The notes beneath the pieces were generated by a model, which saw only the letters and a program-made list of their open reading frames with translations, did no database searches and had not been told where the DNA came from. Shown piece after piece: positions 9,703-17,540 of a stretch of DNA of 64,000 nucleotides (the stretch's first letter is position 1; every line of letters starts with the position of its first letter). The position numbers were made by a program, and so were the translations under genes. Source of the stretch: Bifidobacterium sp. N4G05 (GTDB taxonomy: Bacteria; Actinomycetota; Actinomycetes; Actinomycetales; Bifidobacteriaceae); NCBI RefSeq assembly GCF_002742445.1, contig NZ_NJNQ01000003.1:186001-250000 (forward strand), in the 5' to 3' direction.

Positions 9703-10794
9703 TCAGTACCTCACTCTCGGATCCACCAACGCGGCGATAACGTCAACGATGAAGTTGACGACGGCCACGATGATGGCGATCAGAATCACAATGCCCTGCA
9801 CAGCTACGAAGTCACGCGCCTTCAGATATTGGGACAACATGAATCCGAGTCCCTTCCATTCGAAGGTGGTTTCGGTAAGCACCGCGCCGGCGAGCATCAA
9901 TGCGATCTGCATGCCCATAACGGTGATGATTGGAATAAGAGCCGGCCTCCATGCGTGCTTGCTGATCAGACGCTTTTCGGAGACGCCACGCGAACGCGCA
10001 GCCTCGACGTAGCCGGAATTGTAGGTGGAAATCACATTGGTACGTACCAAACGAATAAACACGCCTGCGGTGAGCAATCCCAACGCCAGTGCAGGAAGTA
10101 CGGCGTGACTCAACACGTCGGTAAGCACGCTCATATCACCCAGCTGCAGTGCATCGATAATGTAGAAGCCGGTCGGAGAGACGAGTCGGCTGAACTGCAT
10201 TTCCGAAGACAACGAGCATCGACCGGATGCCGGCAACACGTTCAGCCAAATGGCGAAAATGAGTTTGAGGACCAATCCCAAGAAGAACACGGGGGTGGCA
10301 TAGCACAGAATGGCAAAGGTTCGAATGCCCGCATCGGCAGCGTGATCGCGTCTGCACGCAGCTACACGACCTAAGCCGATACCTACAATCAAAGCAACAA
10401 TGAGCGATAGGAGCGCCAATTCGAAAGTCGCTGATCCGTAATGAACAAGAATGCTGATAACCGGCTGATTATCAGTCAATGTAGTGCCGAGATCCCCATG
10501 GAGCAAACCCCCAAGGTAATCGATATATTGCACAATAAGAGGACGGTCGTAGCCGGCCGCATGAACACGCTTTTGCAACTCGTCAGGGGTAAGACGACCA
10601 CCCAATGCCGCAGAAATAGGATCACCTGTAGCTCGCATCACAAAAAACACGACGGTGACGAGAATGAAAACGGTTGGAATAATAAGTAGGAATCGAGTCA
10701 GGACAAAACGGAAAAATCCGCCTGACAAATGATTCTTTTTGGCTTGTTTCGGCTTCGTCTCTTGAGAGACGGCCGGAGCTGCTGTGTCTGACAC
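9703..10794 (-). CDS. oppB: Peptide ABC importer permease (OppB type)
   Basis: 363-residue permease with a cytoplasmic N-terminus, the first span FVLTRFLLIIPTVFILVTVVFFVM, the periplasmic block ending in YIDYLGGLLHGDLGTTLTDNQPV and the EAA loop YVEAARSRGVSEKRLISKHAWRPAL. I start it at GTG 10794 because AAGGAG lies seven bases upstream. An in-frame ATG 57 bases further upstream lacks a ribosome site and adds unconserved sequence. It is separated from oppA by 169 bases that contain a stem-loop. Confidence 0.9.
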   Translation of the reverse strand: MSDTAAPAVSQETKPKQAKKNHLSGGFFRFVLTRFLLIIPTVFILVTVVFFVMRATGDPISAALGGRLTPDELQKRVHAAGYDRPLIVQYIDYLGGLLHGDLGTTLTDNQPVISILVHYGSATFELALLSLIVALIVGIGLGRVAACRRDHAADAGIRTFAILCYATPVFFLGLVLKLIFAIWLNVLPASGRCSLSSEMQFSRLVSPTGFYIIDALQLGDMSVLTDVLSHAVLPALALGLLTAGVFIRLVRTNVISTYNSGYVEAARSRGVSEKRLISKHAWRPALIPIITVMGMQIALMLAGAVLTETTFEWKGLGFMLSQYLKARDFVAVQGIVILIAIIVAVVNFIVDVIAALVDPRVRY

Positions 10795-10882
10795 GCGATG
10801 CTCCTTGATAAGAAGCCTGTACGGCTTTGATTTACAACAATATCGAATCACTGCGCCGTTTCAGGCAGATAATTCGGGAAAT

Positions 10883-10913
10883 GGGGACCTCCGGCCATAG
10901 ACCGGGGATCCCC
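10883..10913 (-). other. Stem-loop between oppA and oppB
   Basis: Twelve-base arms at 10883-10894 and 10902-10913 pair with one wobble and one mismatch around a seven-base loop. No T run follows. Such hairpins often protect the binding-protein message or attenuate readthrough, giving more OppA than permease; that role is inferred. Confidence 0.5.
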
Positions 10914-10963
10914 AGTGGTTTTCTATGCAGACTGCGGCAGGTTATGCCGCACATCCGCACACA

Positions 10964-12595
10964 TCACGCCTTGGTGACAGATGCGAAACGGAAACGGAAG
11001 GAAGCGTCGAGCACAACACCCTTCACGTTGGTGCCGGTAACTGCAACCTGCGCACCCTGCAGCAGCGGGATGGTGGACAGGTCTTCGGTTTCAAGGGTCT
11101 GAATCTTCTTGAGCAGATCCTCACGGGCGCTTTCGTCGGTTTCACCAGCCTGCTCCATAATCAAATTGTTGATTTCGGAGTTGGAGTAAGCGTTGTTCAC
11201 GAAGTTGCCGTCACGGAAGAACGGAGACAGATAGTTATCCGGGTCGGAGTAATCCGGGAACCAGCCGAGCTGGTAGACCGGGTAGGATCCATCAGAATCC
11301 TCGGTAACAACACGGTCTTTGTTGTACTGAGTCCATTCGGTGGACTGCAGGTCGACCTTGAACAGGCCACCCTCCTCGAGCTGAGCCTTAAGAGCCGCAT
11401 ACTCGTCGGCGGAAGAGGATCCATAGTGGTCCGGATTGTACTGCAGCTTGAGCTCAACCGGAGTGGAAACGCCTGCGTCCTCAAGAACCTTCTTGGCCTT
11501 GTCGGCGCTCGGCTTGCCGTTGCCGTCACCATACGCGGTCTTGAAGGTGTCTTCGTGACCAACTAAACCGTCCGGAATGTAGGAGTACATCGGGGTGTAC
11601 GTGTCCTTATAGACCTTGGTCGCCAACTCCTCGCGGTCGATGAGGTTAGCAACGGCCTGACGCACAGCCTTGGCCTTGTCGGCATTCGGTTCATCGGACT
11701 TGGTGCCGTACGGCTGGATGCTGAGGTTGAAGACCAGGAAGCGTTCCTCACCGCCCGGACCCTTGACGACCTTAACCTTGGAGTCCTTAGACAGATCATC
11801 GATATCGGTCGGAGTCAGAGAACGGTAGGCCACGTCGATCTGTCCCTGCTGCACGGCCATCTTCAGGTTGGAAGAATCGGCAAAGTACTTGACCTGAACA
11901 GTGCTGTTCTTGGCCGGGGTCAGACCCTGATAAGAGTCGTTCTTGGAGTAGCCTGCAACCTCATTGGCCTTGTAGGAGGTCAGAATGTATGGACCAGCGA
12001 AAGCCTTCTTCTTGATGATAGTGTCAGCATCAGTGAGCTTGTTGGCGGAGAAGACCTCTTCATCGACAATCGGACCGGCCGGGCTGGAAAGCACCTGCTT
12101 GAGGGTCACATCGTTCTTGACTTTGGAATGGAACACTACAGTGGTGTCATCTGGCGCATCTACGGATTCGATGTTGGCCAGCAACGAACTCGGACCATTC
12201 TCATCGTTGATCGTGTTGACACGGTCGAAGGAGAACTTGACATCGGACGAAGTCAGGTCGTGACCATTGGCGAACTTCAGGCCAGACTTGATCTTAACGG
12301 TGAACTCAGTACCGTCGTCACTCCAAGTACCGTTATCCGCAGCAATGTCCGGAGACAGTTCAGAAGTGTTGTAGTCCTGCGCATACAGGAACGGGAACAC
12401 GTTGATTTGAACGGCATAGGAACCGTTGTCATAGGAGCCGGCAGGGTCAATGCTAGTAACCTTGTCTGTGGTGCCGACGGTAATGACATCCGCATTCCCC
12501 GAGGCGGAACCACTATCCTTTACGCCGCCGCATGCCGCGAGCGAGGCCAGCGCGGCAACCGAAACAGCCGCAGCCATAATCTTCTTGTGATTCAC
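10964..12595 (-). CDS. oppA: Peptide-binding lipoprotein OppA (SBP family 5)
   Basis: Extracellular solute-binding lipoprotein that delivers oligopeptides to OppBC. The 543 residues begin with a lipoprotein signal ending in the lipobox LAACGG (Cys near 22). Family features follow: TVGTTDKVTSIDPAGSYDNGSYAVQINVFPFLY, LKFANGHDLTSSDVKFSFDRV and the C-terminal YQLGWFPDYSDPDNYLSPFF region. It is the first gene of the operon and is read from a well-formed promoter at 12717-12745. Confidence 0.93.
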   Translation of the reverse strand: MNHKKIMAAAVSVAALASLAACGGVKDSGSASGNADVITVGTTDKVTSIDPAGSYDNGSYAVQINVFPFLYAQDYNTSELSPDIAADNGTWSDDGTEFTVKIKSGLKFANGHDLTSSDVKFSFDRVNTINDENGPSSLLANIESVDAPDDTTVVFHSKVKNDVTLKQVLSSPAGPIVDEEVFSANKLTDADTIIKKKAFAGPYILTSYKANEVAGYSKNDSYQGLTPAKNSTVQVKYFADSSNLKMAVQQGQIDVAYRSLTPTDIDDLSKDSKVKVVKGPGGEERFLVFNLSIQPYGTKSDEPNADKAKAVRQAVANLIDREELATKVYKDTYTPMYSYIPDGLVGHEDTFKTAYGDGNGKPSADKAKKVLEDAGVSTPVELKLQYNPDHYGSSSADEYAALKAQLEEGGLFKVDLQSTEWTQYNKDRVVTEDSDGSYPVYQLGWFPDYSDPDNYLSPFFRDGNFVNNAYSNSEINNLIMEQAGETDESAREDLLKKIQTLETEDLSTIPLLQGAQVAVTGTNVKGVVLDASFRFRFASVTKA

Positions 12596-12702
12596 TATGG
12601 AATCCTTTCTCTTCCTACTGCCGTAATTGGTACTCCAAAACGACGCGCCTTAAGGGTAGGGCACACTTTGTTAGCGGAACATTTCATGGAAGTTCATTTT
12701 GC

Positions 12703-12783
12703 GACACCACCCTTTTTATATACGACGAAAACCCAGCAATCACAACTGTTTTGCAGTCAATAACTTCCCAAAAAGGGTGTGTC
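12703..12783. repeat. Inverted repeat flanking the oppA promoter
   Basis: Left arm 12703-12717 (GACACCACCCTTTTT) and right arm 12770-12783 (AAAAAGGGTGTGTC) are reverse complements except for one extra C. The arms lie 52 bases apart, on either side of the -35/-10 of the oppA promoter. The arrangement suggests two operator half-sites or a looped repressor site; no regulator is identified. Confidence 0.5.
12717..12745 (-). promoter_or_regulatory. oppA promoter
   Basis: On the minus strand, -35 TTGTGA (12745-12740), a 17-base spacer and -10 TATATA (12722-12717) lie about 120 bases before the oppA start codon. Confidence 0.6.
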
Positions 12784-12849
12784 AAATAATGAGATAGTTA
12801 AGCCCATATCAGGAATCGACGTTCTTCATGACACGCCGAAAGACGGAAC

Positions 12850-12878
12850 TTGCATCAAGTAATTAACGTCGTTAATAT
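12850..12878 (+). promoter_or_regulatory. ROK gene promoter with overlapping operator
   Basis: -35 TTGCAT (12850-12855), a 17-base spacer and -10 TAATAT (12873-12878) precede the ROK gene. A perfect palindrome ATTAAC-GTC-GTTAAT (12862-12876) lies in the spacer and overlaps the -10, the geometry of a repressor that excludes RNA polymerase. The same 6-3-6 motif recurs at 16059-16073. Confidence 0.7.
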
Positions 12879-12924
12879 ATCAACTAGTTCAACGAGGGTC
12901 CATGCACTGTCGCAGGGAGGTGTC

Positions 12925-14127
12925 ATGAGTAGTTACAGCGCTCAGCAATCATCGATTTCAGAAAACAATCGTTCCAGGATTTTGCAATACCTCTACCACA
13001 ACGGCATCAGCTCACGTGCGCAGATCGCCAAAGCCATCGGACTTACGCCCGCGGCCATCACGAAAATCACCGCGAAACTGCTATTCAGAAACGTCATCGA
13101 AGAAACCGGAGATATGGAAGGCGATAAGAACCGCCGTTCCATCGGACTGAACCTCAATTGCGCGAAATACCATGTCGTAGGAGTGAAATTCGCACGAAGC
13201 CTGGTTCAGATCGCAGTGTTCGATCTGAAATGCAACCGCATCTCGCTTACCGATCTGCCGACCGTCGACGAAAAGAACATTCCAGAAACGGTGGAACAGA
13301 TCCGCTCCACCGTGCGCCAGCTCATTGCCGACGATCCAAGCATCGTGGCGGTCGGCATGGCCGTTCCCGGTCCATATTTAGTGGAGGAAGGCCACACCGC
13401 GCTCGTCTCATCCATGCAGGGTTGGAGGCGAGTCAACTTCATCAAGGAATTCAGCGAAGCCTTCAATGTGCCCGTATTCGTGGAGCAGGACGCACGCGCA
13501 GGCGCCCTGGCACAGTTCCTGTTCAACCCGGAGCTGTCCGAAGGATCCCTCGCCTACTATCTGCTTGGCGAAGGCATTGGCCTCGGCATCATCGATAACG
13601 GTTCAATCTATTACGGGGCGCATGGCACGGCCACCGAAATCGGCCACATCTCCGTCGACGTCAACGGCAAACCCTGCGATTGCGGCAATGTCGGGTGCCT
13701 GGAACGCTACTGCTCGGCCAATGCGATCCACGAGCGACTCAACGAGCAGCCAAGCATTGTCCCAGGATGCGAAACCATGACCCACGCACAGGCATGCACC
13801 GCACTGTTCGCCAAGGTTTCCGCGGGAGACAAGGCAGCCACGGAACTGACTTCCGAAGTCGCACGATATATCGGTTATGGCGCGGTCAACATCATCAACG
13901 CCTTCAATCCGACGCATATCGTGTTGGGAGACATCATTTCCCAAGCAGGCCAACCCCTGCTCGACGAAGTCAAGAAAGTCGTTCGTGAGCGCACCATTCC
14001 CGAAGTCGGGAACGATACCGAAATCACTCTGTCCAGCCTTCCAACGGACGCCACCGTCACTGGCGCCGCAGCCGTGGCCATCACCAGTTTTCTAGAACAT
14101 CCTTCGATGTTCTTTGACGTCGCATAG
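12925..14127 (+). CDS. ROK-family sugar-responsive transcriptional repressor
   Basis: 400-residue NagC/XylR-type ROK regulator. An N-terminal winged helix-turn-helix (about 15-60, ISSRAQIAKAIGLTPAAITKITAKLL) is followed by a sugar-kinase-like domain with VGMAVPGP, the EQDARAGALAQ segment and the zinc motif GKPCDCGNVGCLERYCS. The ATG at 12925 is chosen because GGGAGG ends four bases before it; the upstream in-frame ATG lies in the operator region. It stands 27 bases before the fructokinase gene and is probably autoregulated through the palindrome at 12862. The effector is unknown, presumably a sugar or sugar phosphate of the same pathway. Confidence 0.9.
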   Translation: MSSYSAQQSSISENNRSRILQYLYHNGISSRAQIAKAIGLTPAAITKITAKLLFRNVIEETGDMEGDKNRRSIGLNLNCAKYHVVGVKFARSLVQIAVFDLKCNRISLTDLPTVDEKNIPETVEQIRSTVRQLIADDPSIVAVGMAVPGPYLVEEGHTALVSSMQGWRRVNFIKEFSEAFNVPVFVEQDARAGALAQFLFNPELSEGSLAYYLLGEGIGLGIIDNGSIYYGAHGTATEIGHISVDVNGKPCDCGNVGCLERYCSANAIHERLNEQPSIVPGCETMTHAQACTALFAKVSAGDKAATELTSEVARYIGYGAVNIINAFNPTHIVLGDIISQAGQPLLDEVKKVVRERTIPEVGNDTEITLSSLPTDATVTGAAAVAITSFLEHPSMFFDVA

Positions 14128-14154
14128 CACGCCACAACCAAAGAAAGGAACACC

Positions 14155-15054
14155 ATGTCCAAGCCAATCGTCATCTCTCTCGGCGAAATCCTATGGGATA
14201 TGCTCCCCACCGGCAAGCGCGCCGGCGGCGCGCCCGTCAATTTCGCATATCATGCGTCCCAGAATGGCGCGGAAAGCTTCGCCATCAGCGCGGTCGGCAA
14301 CGACGAGCTGGGCAATGAGCTGCTTGCAGACGCCCACAAGGCCGGCATCAACACGCTGGTGCAGGTCAACGAATACCCGACCGGCACGGTTGATGTGGCT
14401 CTGACCAACGGCATTCCGGAATACACCATCGTCGAAAACGTGGCCTGGGATCACATCAAGCTCACCGACGAGCTCGTCGAAGCCGTGTCCAAGGCCGACG
14501 CCGTCTGCTTCGGCACCCTCGGCCTGCGCTCCCCCGAATCCCACGACACCATCGTCGAACTGCTCAAGCACACCAAGGAAAGCGCACTGAAGTTCTTCGA
14601 CATCAACCTGCGCGCCAACTTCTACTCCAATGAGCTCATCGAAGAGCTGCTCGACTACGCGAACATCTTCAAGATCAACGACGAAGAGCTGATCATGATG
14701 CGCGACATGTTCTCCATTCCTAAGTGCAATGACGAAGAGGCATGTAAGTGGTTCATCGACCGCTTCAACCTCGAGTACATCATTCTGACCGGCGGCGCCA
14801 CGTTCAGCACCATCACTGCCAAGAATGGCGAAGTCTCCACCCTGCTGACCCCGCATGTCGAGGTTGCAGATACCGTCGGGGCCGGCGATTCCTTCTCCGG
14901 ATCCTTCACCGGCAAGCTGCTGACCGGCGCTCCGCTCAAGGAAGCCCATCGTGCCGCCGTGAACACCGCGGCCTACGTGTGCACCAAGGAAGGCGGCTGG
15001 CCGACCTACCCGGCGGAAGGCGTTCCGGATTATCTCGCCGAAGCCGGTAAATAA
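14155..15054 (+). CDS. frk: PfkB-family fructokinase
   Basis: Predicted to phosphorylate fructose to fructose-6-phosphate, which enters the bifid shunt. The 299 residues carry the PfkB N-terminal signature GEILWDMLPTGKRAGGAPVNFAYH, a central FFDINLRANFYS block and the C-terminal anion-hole and catalytic motif DTVGAGDSFSGSF. The start has AAAGGA seven bases upstream. It is co-transcribed with the ROK regulator and followed by its own terminator. Frk-type fructokinase is known to be needed for fructose use in B. longum. Other PfkB substrates cannot be excluded by sequence. Confidence 0.85.
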   Translation: MSKPIVISLGEILWDMLPTGKRAGGAPVNFAYHASQNGAESFAISAVGNDELGNELLADAHKAGINTLVQVNEYPTGTVDVALTNGIPEYTIVENVAWDHIKLTDELVEAVSKADAVCFGTLGLRSPESHDTIVELLKHTKESALKFFDINLRANFYSNELIEELLDYANIFKINDEELIMMRDMFSIPKCNDEEACKWFIDRFNLEYIILTGGATFSTITAKNGEVSTLLTPHVEVADTVGAGDSFSGSFTGKLLTGAPLKEAHRAAVNTAAYVCTKEGGWPTYPAEGVPDYLAEAGK

Positions 15055-15082
15055 TCCTAGTTTTCCCTTTCATCATCACCAA

Positions 15083-15115
15083 CGAGGCCATGTCTGTTAT
15101 CATGGCCTCGTTTTT
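15083..15115 (+). terminator. Terminator of the ROK-fructokinase operon
   Basis: Arms CGAGGCCATG (15083-15092) and CATGGCCTCG (15101-15110) enclose an eight-base loop and are followed by TTTTT. Confidence 0.88.
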
Positions 15116-15430
15116 CATCCTCATATTCAATCCGCAATTTGCGCAATCCCGATTGCCACGGCATACGCACCTCAACGAAGAAGATGCTCTGAACGAACCC
15201 TACACCACCATGAATGCCGTTTCTCAATCCGATATTCCACAGTCATCCTCCGATTTCATGCAGCGCATCACCGACCTGTATGGATTATTTCGATATTCGG
15301 GTCAGGCAGTAAGCCCATGTTTAGACTTCGCTCGCAGCGCAAGAAAAGCGGCATATAATTTGCAATTATTGACATTCCGTGATATCTTGAAAAGTCCGGT
15401 CTTGCATCGGGTGCTTGATAATTCAAGATT
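15116..15430 (+). other. Gene-free stretch upstream of tmRNA
   Basis: No convincing coding region is seen. The tmRNA promoter must lie at its right end: GATAAT at 15417-15422 is correctly placed eight bases before the mature 5' end, but I see no good -35 at normal spacing. Confidence 0.4.
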
Positions 15431-15824
15431 GGGGATGATCGGTTTCGACGGTGACCTGTTCGTCGCAGGGAAGCGTGCCGAGAACGTAGGGTCCACTCGT
15501 GGATGCCCCCTACAAAAGAATAAGTGCTAAATCTAACCGCACTGAGTTCGCTCTCGCTGCCTGAGCTTCGCGCCAGGATTAACCAGTGAGCAGCCGCTCC
15601 GTTCACTCCTTCTCGTCTTTGGGAGGATGTTGAGCGTCGTTAAGAAGACTTGCTTTGTCGGCTGAGCCACAGGGCCGGCAAGGGACTTTTACTGTAGATA
15701 TGCTCGCCATCAGTTGTCTGCGATATCGATGGGGGCAGAAAAACCGCCGCACGGCCAGCAGACTACGCACGTAGAAGACTGAGGGTTCGGTTATCGGACC
15801 GGGGTTCAATTCCCCGCATCTCCA
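15431..15824 (+). ncRNA. ssrA: tmRNA (SsrA), tag AKSNRTEFALAA
   Basis: Rescues stalled ribosomes and tags the nascent chain for proteolysis. The 5' end GGGGATGATCGGTTTCGACGG and the 3' end GGTTCAATTCCCCGCATCTCC form the tRNA-like part. The acceptor stem pairs GGGGATG (15431-15437) with CATCTCC (15817-15823), leaving A as discriminator. CCA is not encoded. The reading frame from GCT at 15526 to TGA at 15562-15564 gives AKSNRTEFALAA, the expected hydrophobic ALAA end. The T-arm sequence GGGTTCAATTCC is intact. A Rho-independent terminator follows seven bases later. Confidence 0.97.
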
Positions 15825-15831
15825 CGTATTG

Positions 15832-15860
15832 AAAGCCGCCAGAAATGGCGGCTTTTCTTT
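15832..15860 (+). terminator. tmRNA terminator
   Basis: Arms AAAGCCGCCA (15832-15841) and TGGCGGCTTT (15846-15855) with a GAAA tetraloop are followed by a T-rich run. Confidence 0.9.
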
Positions 15861-15929
15861 TATTTCCAACGGTTTTCAAAGATCCTTGAGTTTACTGTAA
15901 ACCACCCCCGCCATACCGGATATTCAAAA

Positions 15930-15946
15930 AATATTGACGCAATATT
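15930..15946. repeat. 7-3-7 palindrome upstream of the AGE-family gene
   Basis: AATATTG-ACG-CAATATT is a perfect inverted repeat with a three-base spacer, the same architecture as the ROK-type operators nearby but with different bases. It lies about 180 bases before the start codon and could be a second operator. No regulator is assigned. Confidence 0.4.
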
Positions 15947-16006
15947 GTCGAAAGCCCCCTTCTTGTCTTGCTTGATCTCACATACCCAGCCCCATTACAA
16001 ATCGCA

Positions 16007-16073
16007 TATAATCCCAGCTTCAAATTCCGCGTGTCGACTTGCATTAACCGCTTAAGTGATTAACATAGTTAAT
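16007..16073 (+). promoter_or_regulatory. Promoter -10 and ROK-type operators before the AGE-family gene
   Basis: A TATAAT at 16007-16012 is a likely -10, without a clear -35. Downstream, ATTAAC-ATA-GTTAAT (16059-16073) repeats the palindrome found in the ROK promoter. An ATTAAC half-site at 16043-16048 faces an imperfect TTAAGT, forming a possible degenerate second site 16 bases away. Placement after the predicted start site fits repression by roadblock. Confidence 0.6.
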
Positions 16074-16127
16074 ACTTCAACCTAGTTATCACGTCACAGC
16101 AGACGATGTCAAGGAAGGACTTGATCG

Positions 16128-17384
16128 ATGACCTGCACTTACTCTCCCGAAGCCTACGTATTCGGCTCCGAAGAAAACCATAGCCTGCTCAATGCGGAAA
16201 CCAACGAGCTCCTGCACTTCGGCCACAACTTCCCCGCCCCGCAGGGTGGCTCCTATTGGCTGGACGACACCGGCAATCCAGATCTGACCCAAAGCATCCA
16301 CACGTGGATCACCTGCCGTATGGCACATGTGTATTCCTTGGGATTCCTGTATGGCGAGCCAGGCGCAGTCGAACTGGTCGACAAGGCCATCGCCGGTCTG
16401 TGCGGTCCACTGCATGACGATGAGAACGGCGGATGGTATCCGTCCATTTCCGCAGACGGCTCCACACATGAAGCAGGCAAGGTCTGTTACGCTCACGCTT
16501 TCGTGATTCTTGCCGCCACTTCCGCCAAGCTCATCGGCCGTCCGGGCGCTGACGAGCTGCTCGAAGAGGCTCTGGCAACTTACGACAAGCATTTCTGGGA
16601 TGATGAGATCGGCTTAGCCGTCGATACTTGGAACACGGAATTCACCGAGCTTGACTCCTACCGTGGCATCAACGCCAACATGCACACCACCGAAGCGTTC
16701 CTCGCCGTCGCCGATGTTACCGACAACGAGGAATACCGCGAGCGTGCGGGCCGTATCATCGACCATGTGGTCGGCTGGGCGTCCAACAACAGCTGGCGCA
16801 TTCCAGAGCATTTCACCGCCGACTGGCAGCCGGACCTCGAATGCAACCACGACAAGCCGGATGACCAGTTCAAGCCGTACGGAGCAACCCCAGGCCATGG
16901 CATTGAATGGGCTCGTCTCATCACCCAGTATGCGCTGAGCTCCAAGCAGCGTTCCGAAAAAGGCAAGCAGCAGCTTATCGAGGCAGCCGAAAATCTGTTC
17001 GCCCAAGCACTTTCCGACGCATGGAACGCCGAAGGCACCATTGGCTTGGCCTACACCACCGATTGGAACGGCAAGCCCGTCGTCACCGACCGTATGCATT
17101 GGACCCTCGCCGAATCCGTGAACACCTCCGCCACGCTGGCCACCGTCACCGGCAAGCAGGTGTACAAGGACTGGTATGCGACCTTCTGGAAGTACATCGA
17201 CGAATACCTGATCGACCACGAGAATGGTTCCTGGTTCCACCAGCTGAACAAGGACAACGAGGTCATCGGCACCGTCTGGCCAGGCAAGTCCGACCTATAC
17301 CACGCCACGCAGTGCACGCTAATCCCGCGTCTCGATCCGGCGGTTTCCGTCGCTCCGGCGCTGAAAGCCAATCCGAACGCCTGA
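16128..17384 (+). CDS. AGE-family sugar epimerase/isomerase, probably mannose isomerase
   Basis: 418-residue (alpha/alpha)6-barrel enzyme of the N-acylglucosamine 2-epimerase superfamily. Family motifs are the active-site helix GINANMHTTEAFLAVADVT, the second catalytic histidine in TPGHGIEWARL and the C-terminal WPGKSDLYHATQCTLIPRL. Members interconvert mannose and fructose, glucose and mannose, or N-acyl sugars. Sharing an operator with a ROK repressor-fructokinase operon favours D-mannose isomerase, giving fructose for the kinase; this is inference. A candidate ribosome site, AAGGAAGGA, precedes the ATG. Confidence 0.82.
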   Translation: MTCTYSPEAYVFGSEENHSLLNAETNELLHFGHNFPAPQGGSYWLDDTGNPDLTQSIHTWITCRMAHVYSLGFLYGEPGAVELVDKAIAGLCGPLHDDENGGWYPSISADGSTHEAGKVCYAHAFVILAATSAKLIGRPGADELLEEALATYDKHFWDDEIGLAVDTWNTEFTELDSYRGINANMHTTEAFLAVADVTDNEEYRERAGRIIDHVVGWASNNSWRIPEHFTADWQPDLECNHDKPDDQFKPYGATPGHGIEWARLITQYALSSKQRSEKGKQQLIEAAENLFAQALSDAWNAEGTIGLAYTTDWNGKPVVTDRMHWTLAESVNTSATLATVTGKQVYKDWYATFWKYIDEYLIDHENGSWFHQLNKDNEVIGTVWPGKSDLYHATQCTLIPRLDPAVSVAPALKANPNA

Positions 17385-17441
17385 CGGCACGCAATAATAA
17401 GCTCCCCCTTTTTTTCTCTCTTCTTTTCTCTCCTCCTATTT

Positions 17442-17483
17442 GCGAAGAACCCCGGTCACGGCAAAGCGACCGGGGTTCTTCGC
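17442..17483. terminator. Bidirectional terminator, AGE-family gene / ftsQ
   Basis: Perfect 16-base arms (17442-17457, 17468-17483) with a ten-base loop lie between convergent genes. It ends the long dcw cluster on the minus strand. Confidence 0.8.
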
Positions 17484-17540
17484 ATACCAAACCAGACTAC
17501 TCAACGTATGTAATTCCCCTAATTTCCCATGTCTTCACCA

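Noticed and set aside
15090..15530. Open frame between the fructokinase terminator and tmRNA
   Set aside because: It begins inside the terminator hairpin, runs into the mature tmRNA and has no coding character.
15603..15869. Small open frame on the minus strand over the tmRNA 3' half
   Set aside because: It covers the tRNA-like domain and terminator of ssrA, which fully explain the sequence.
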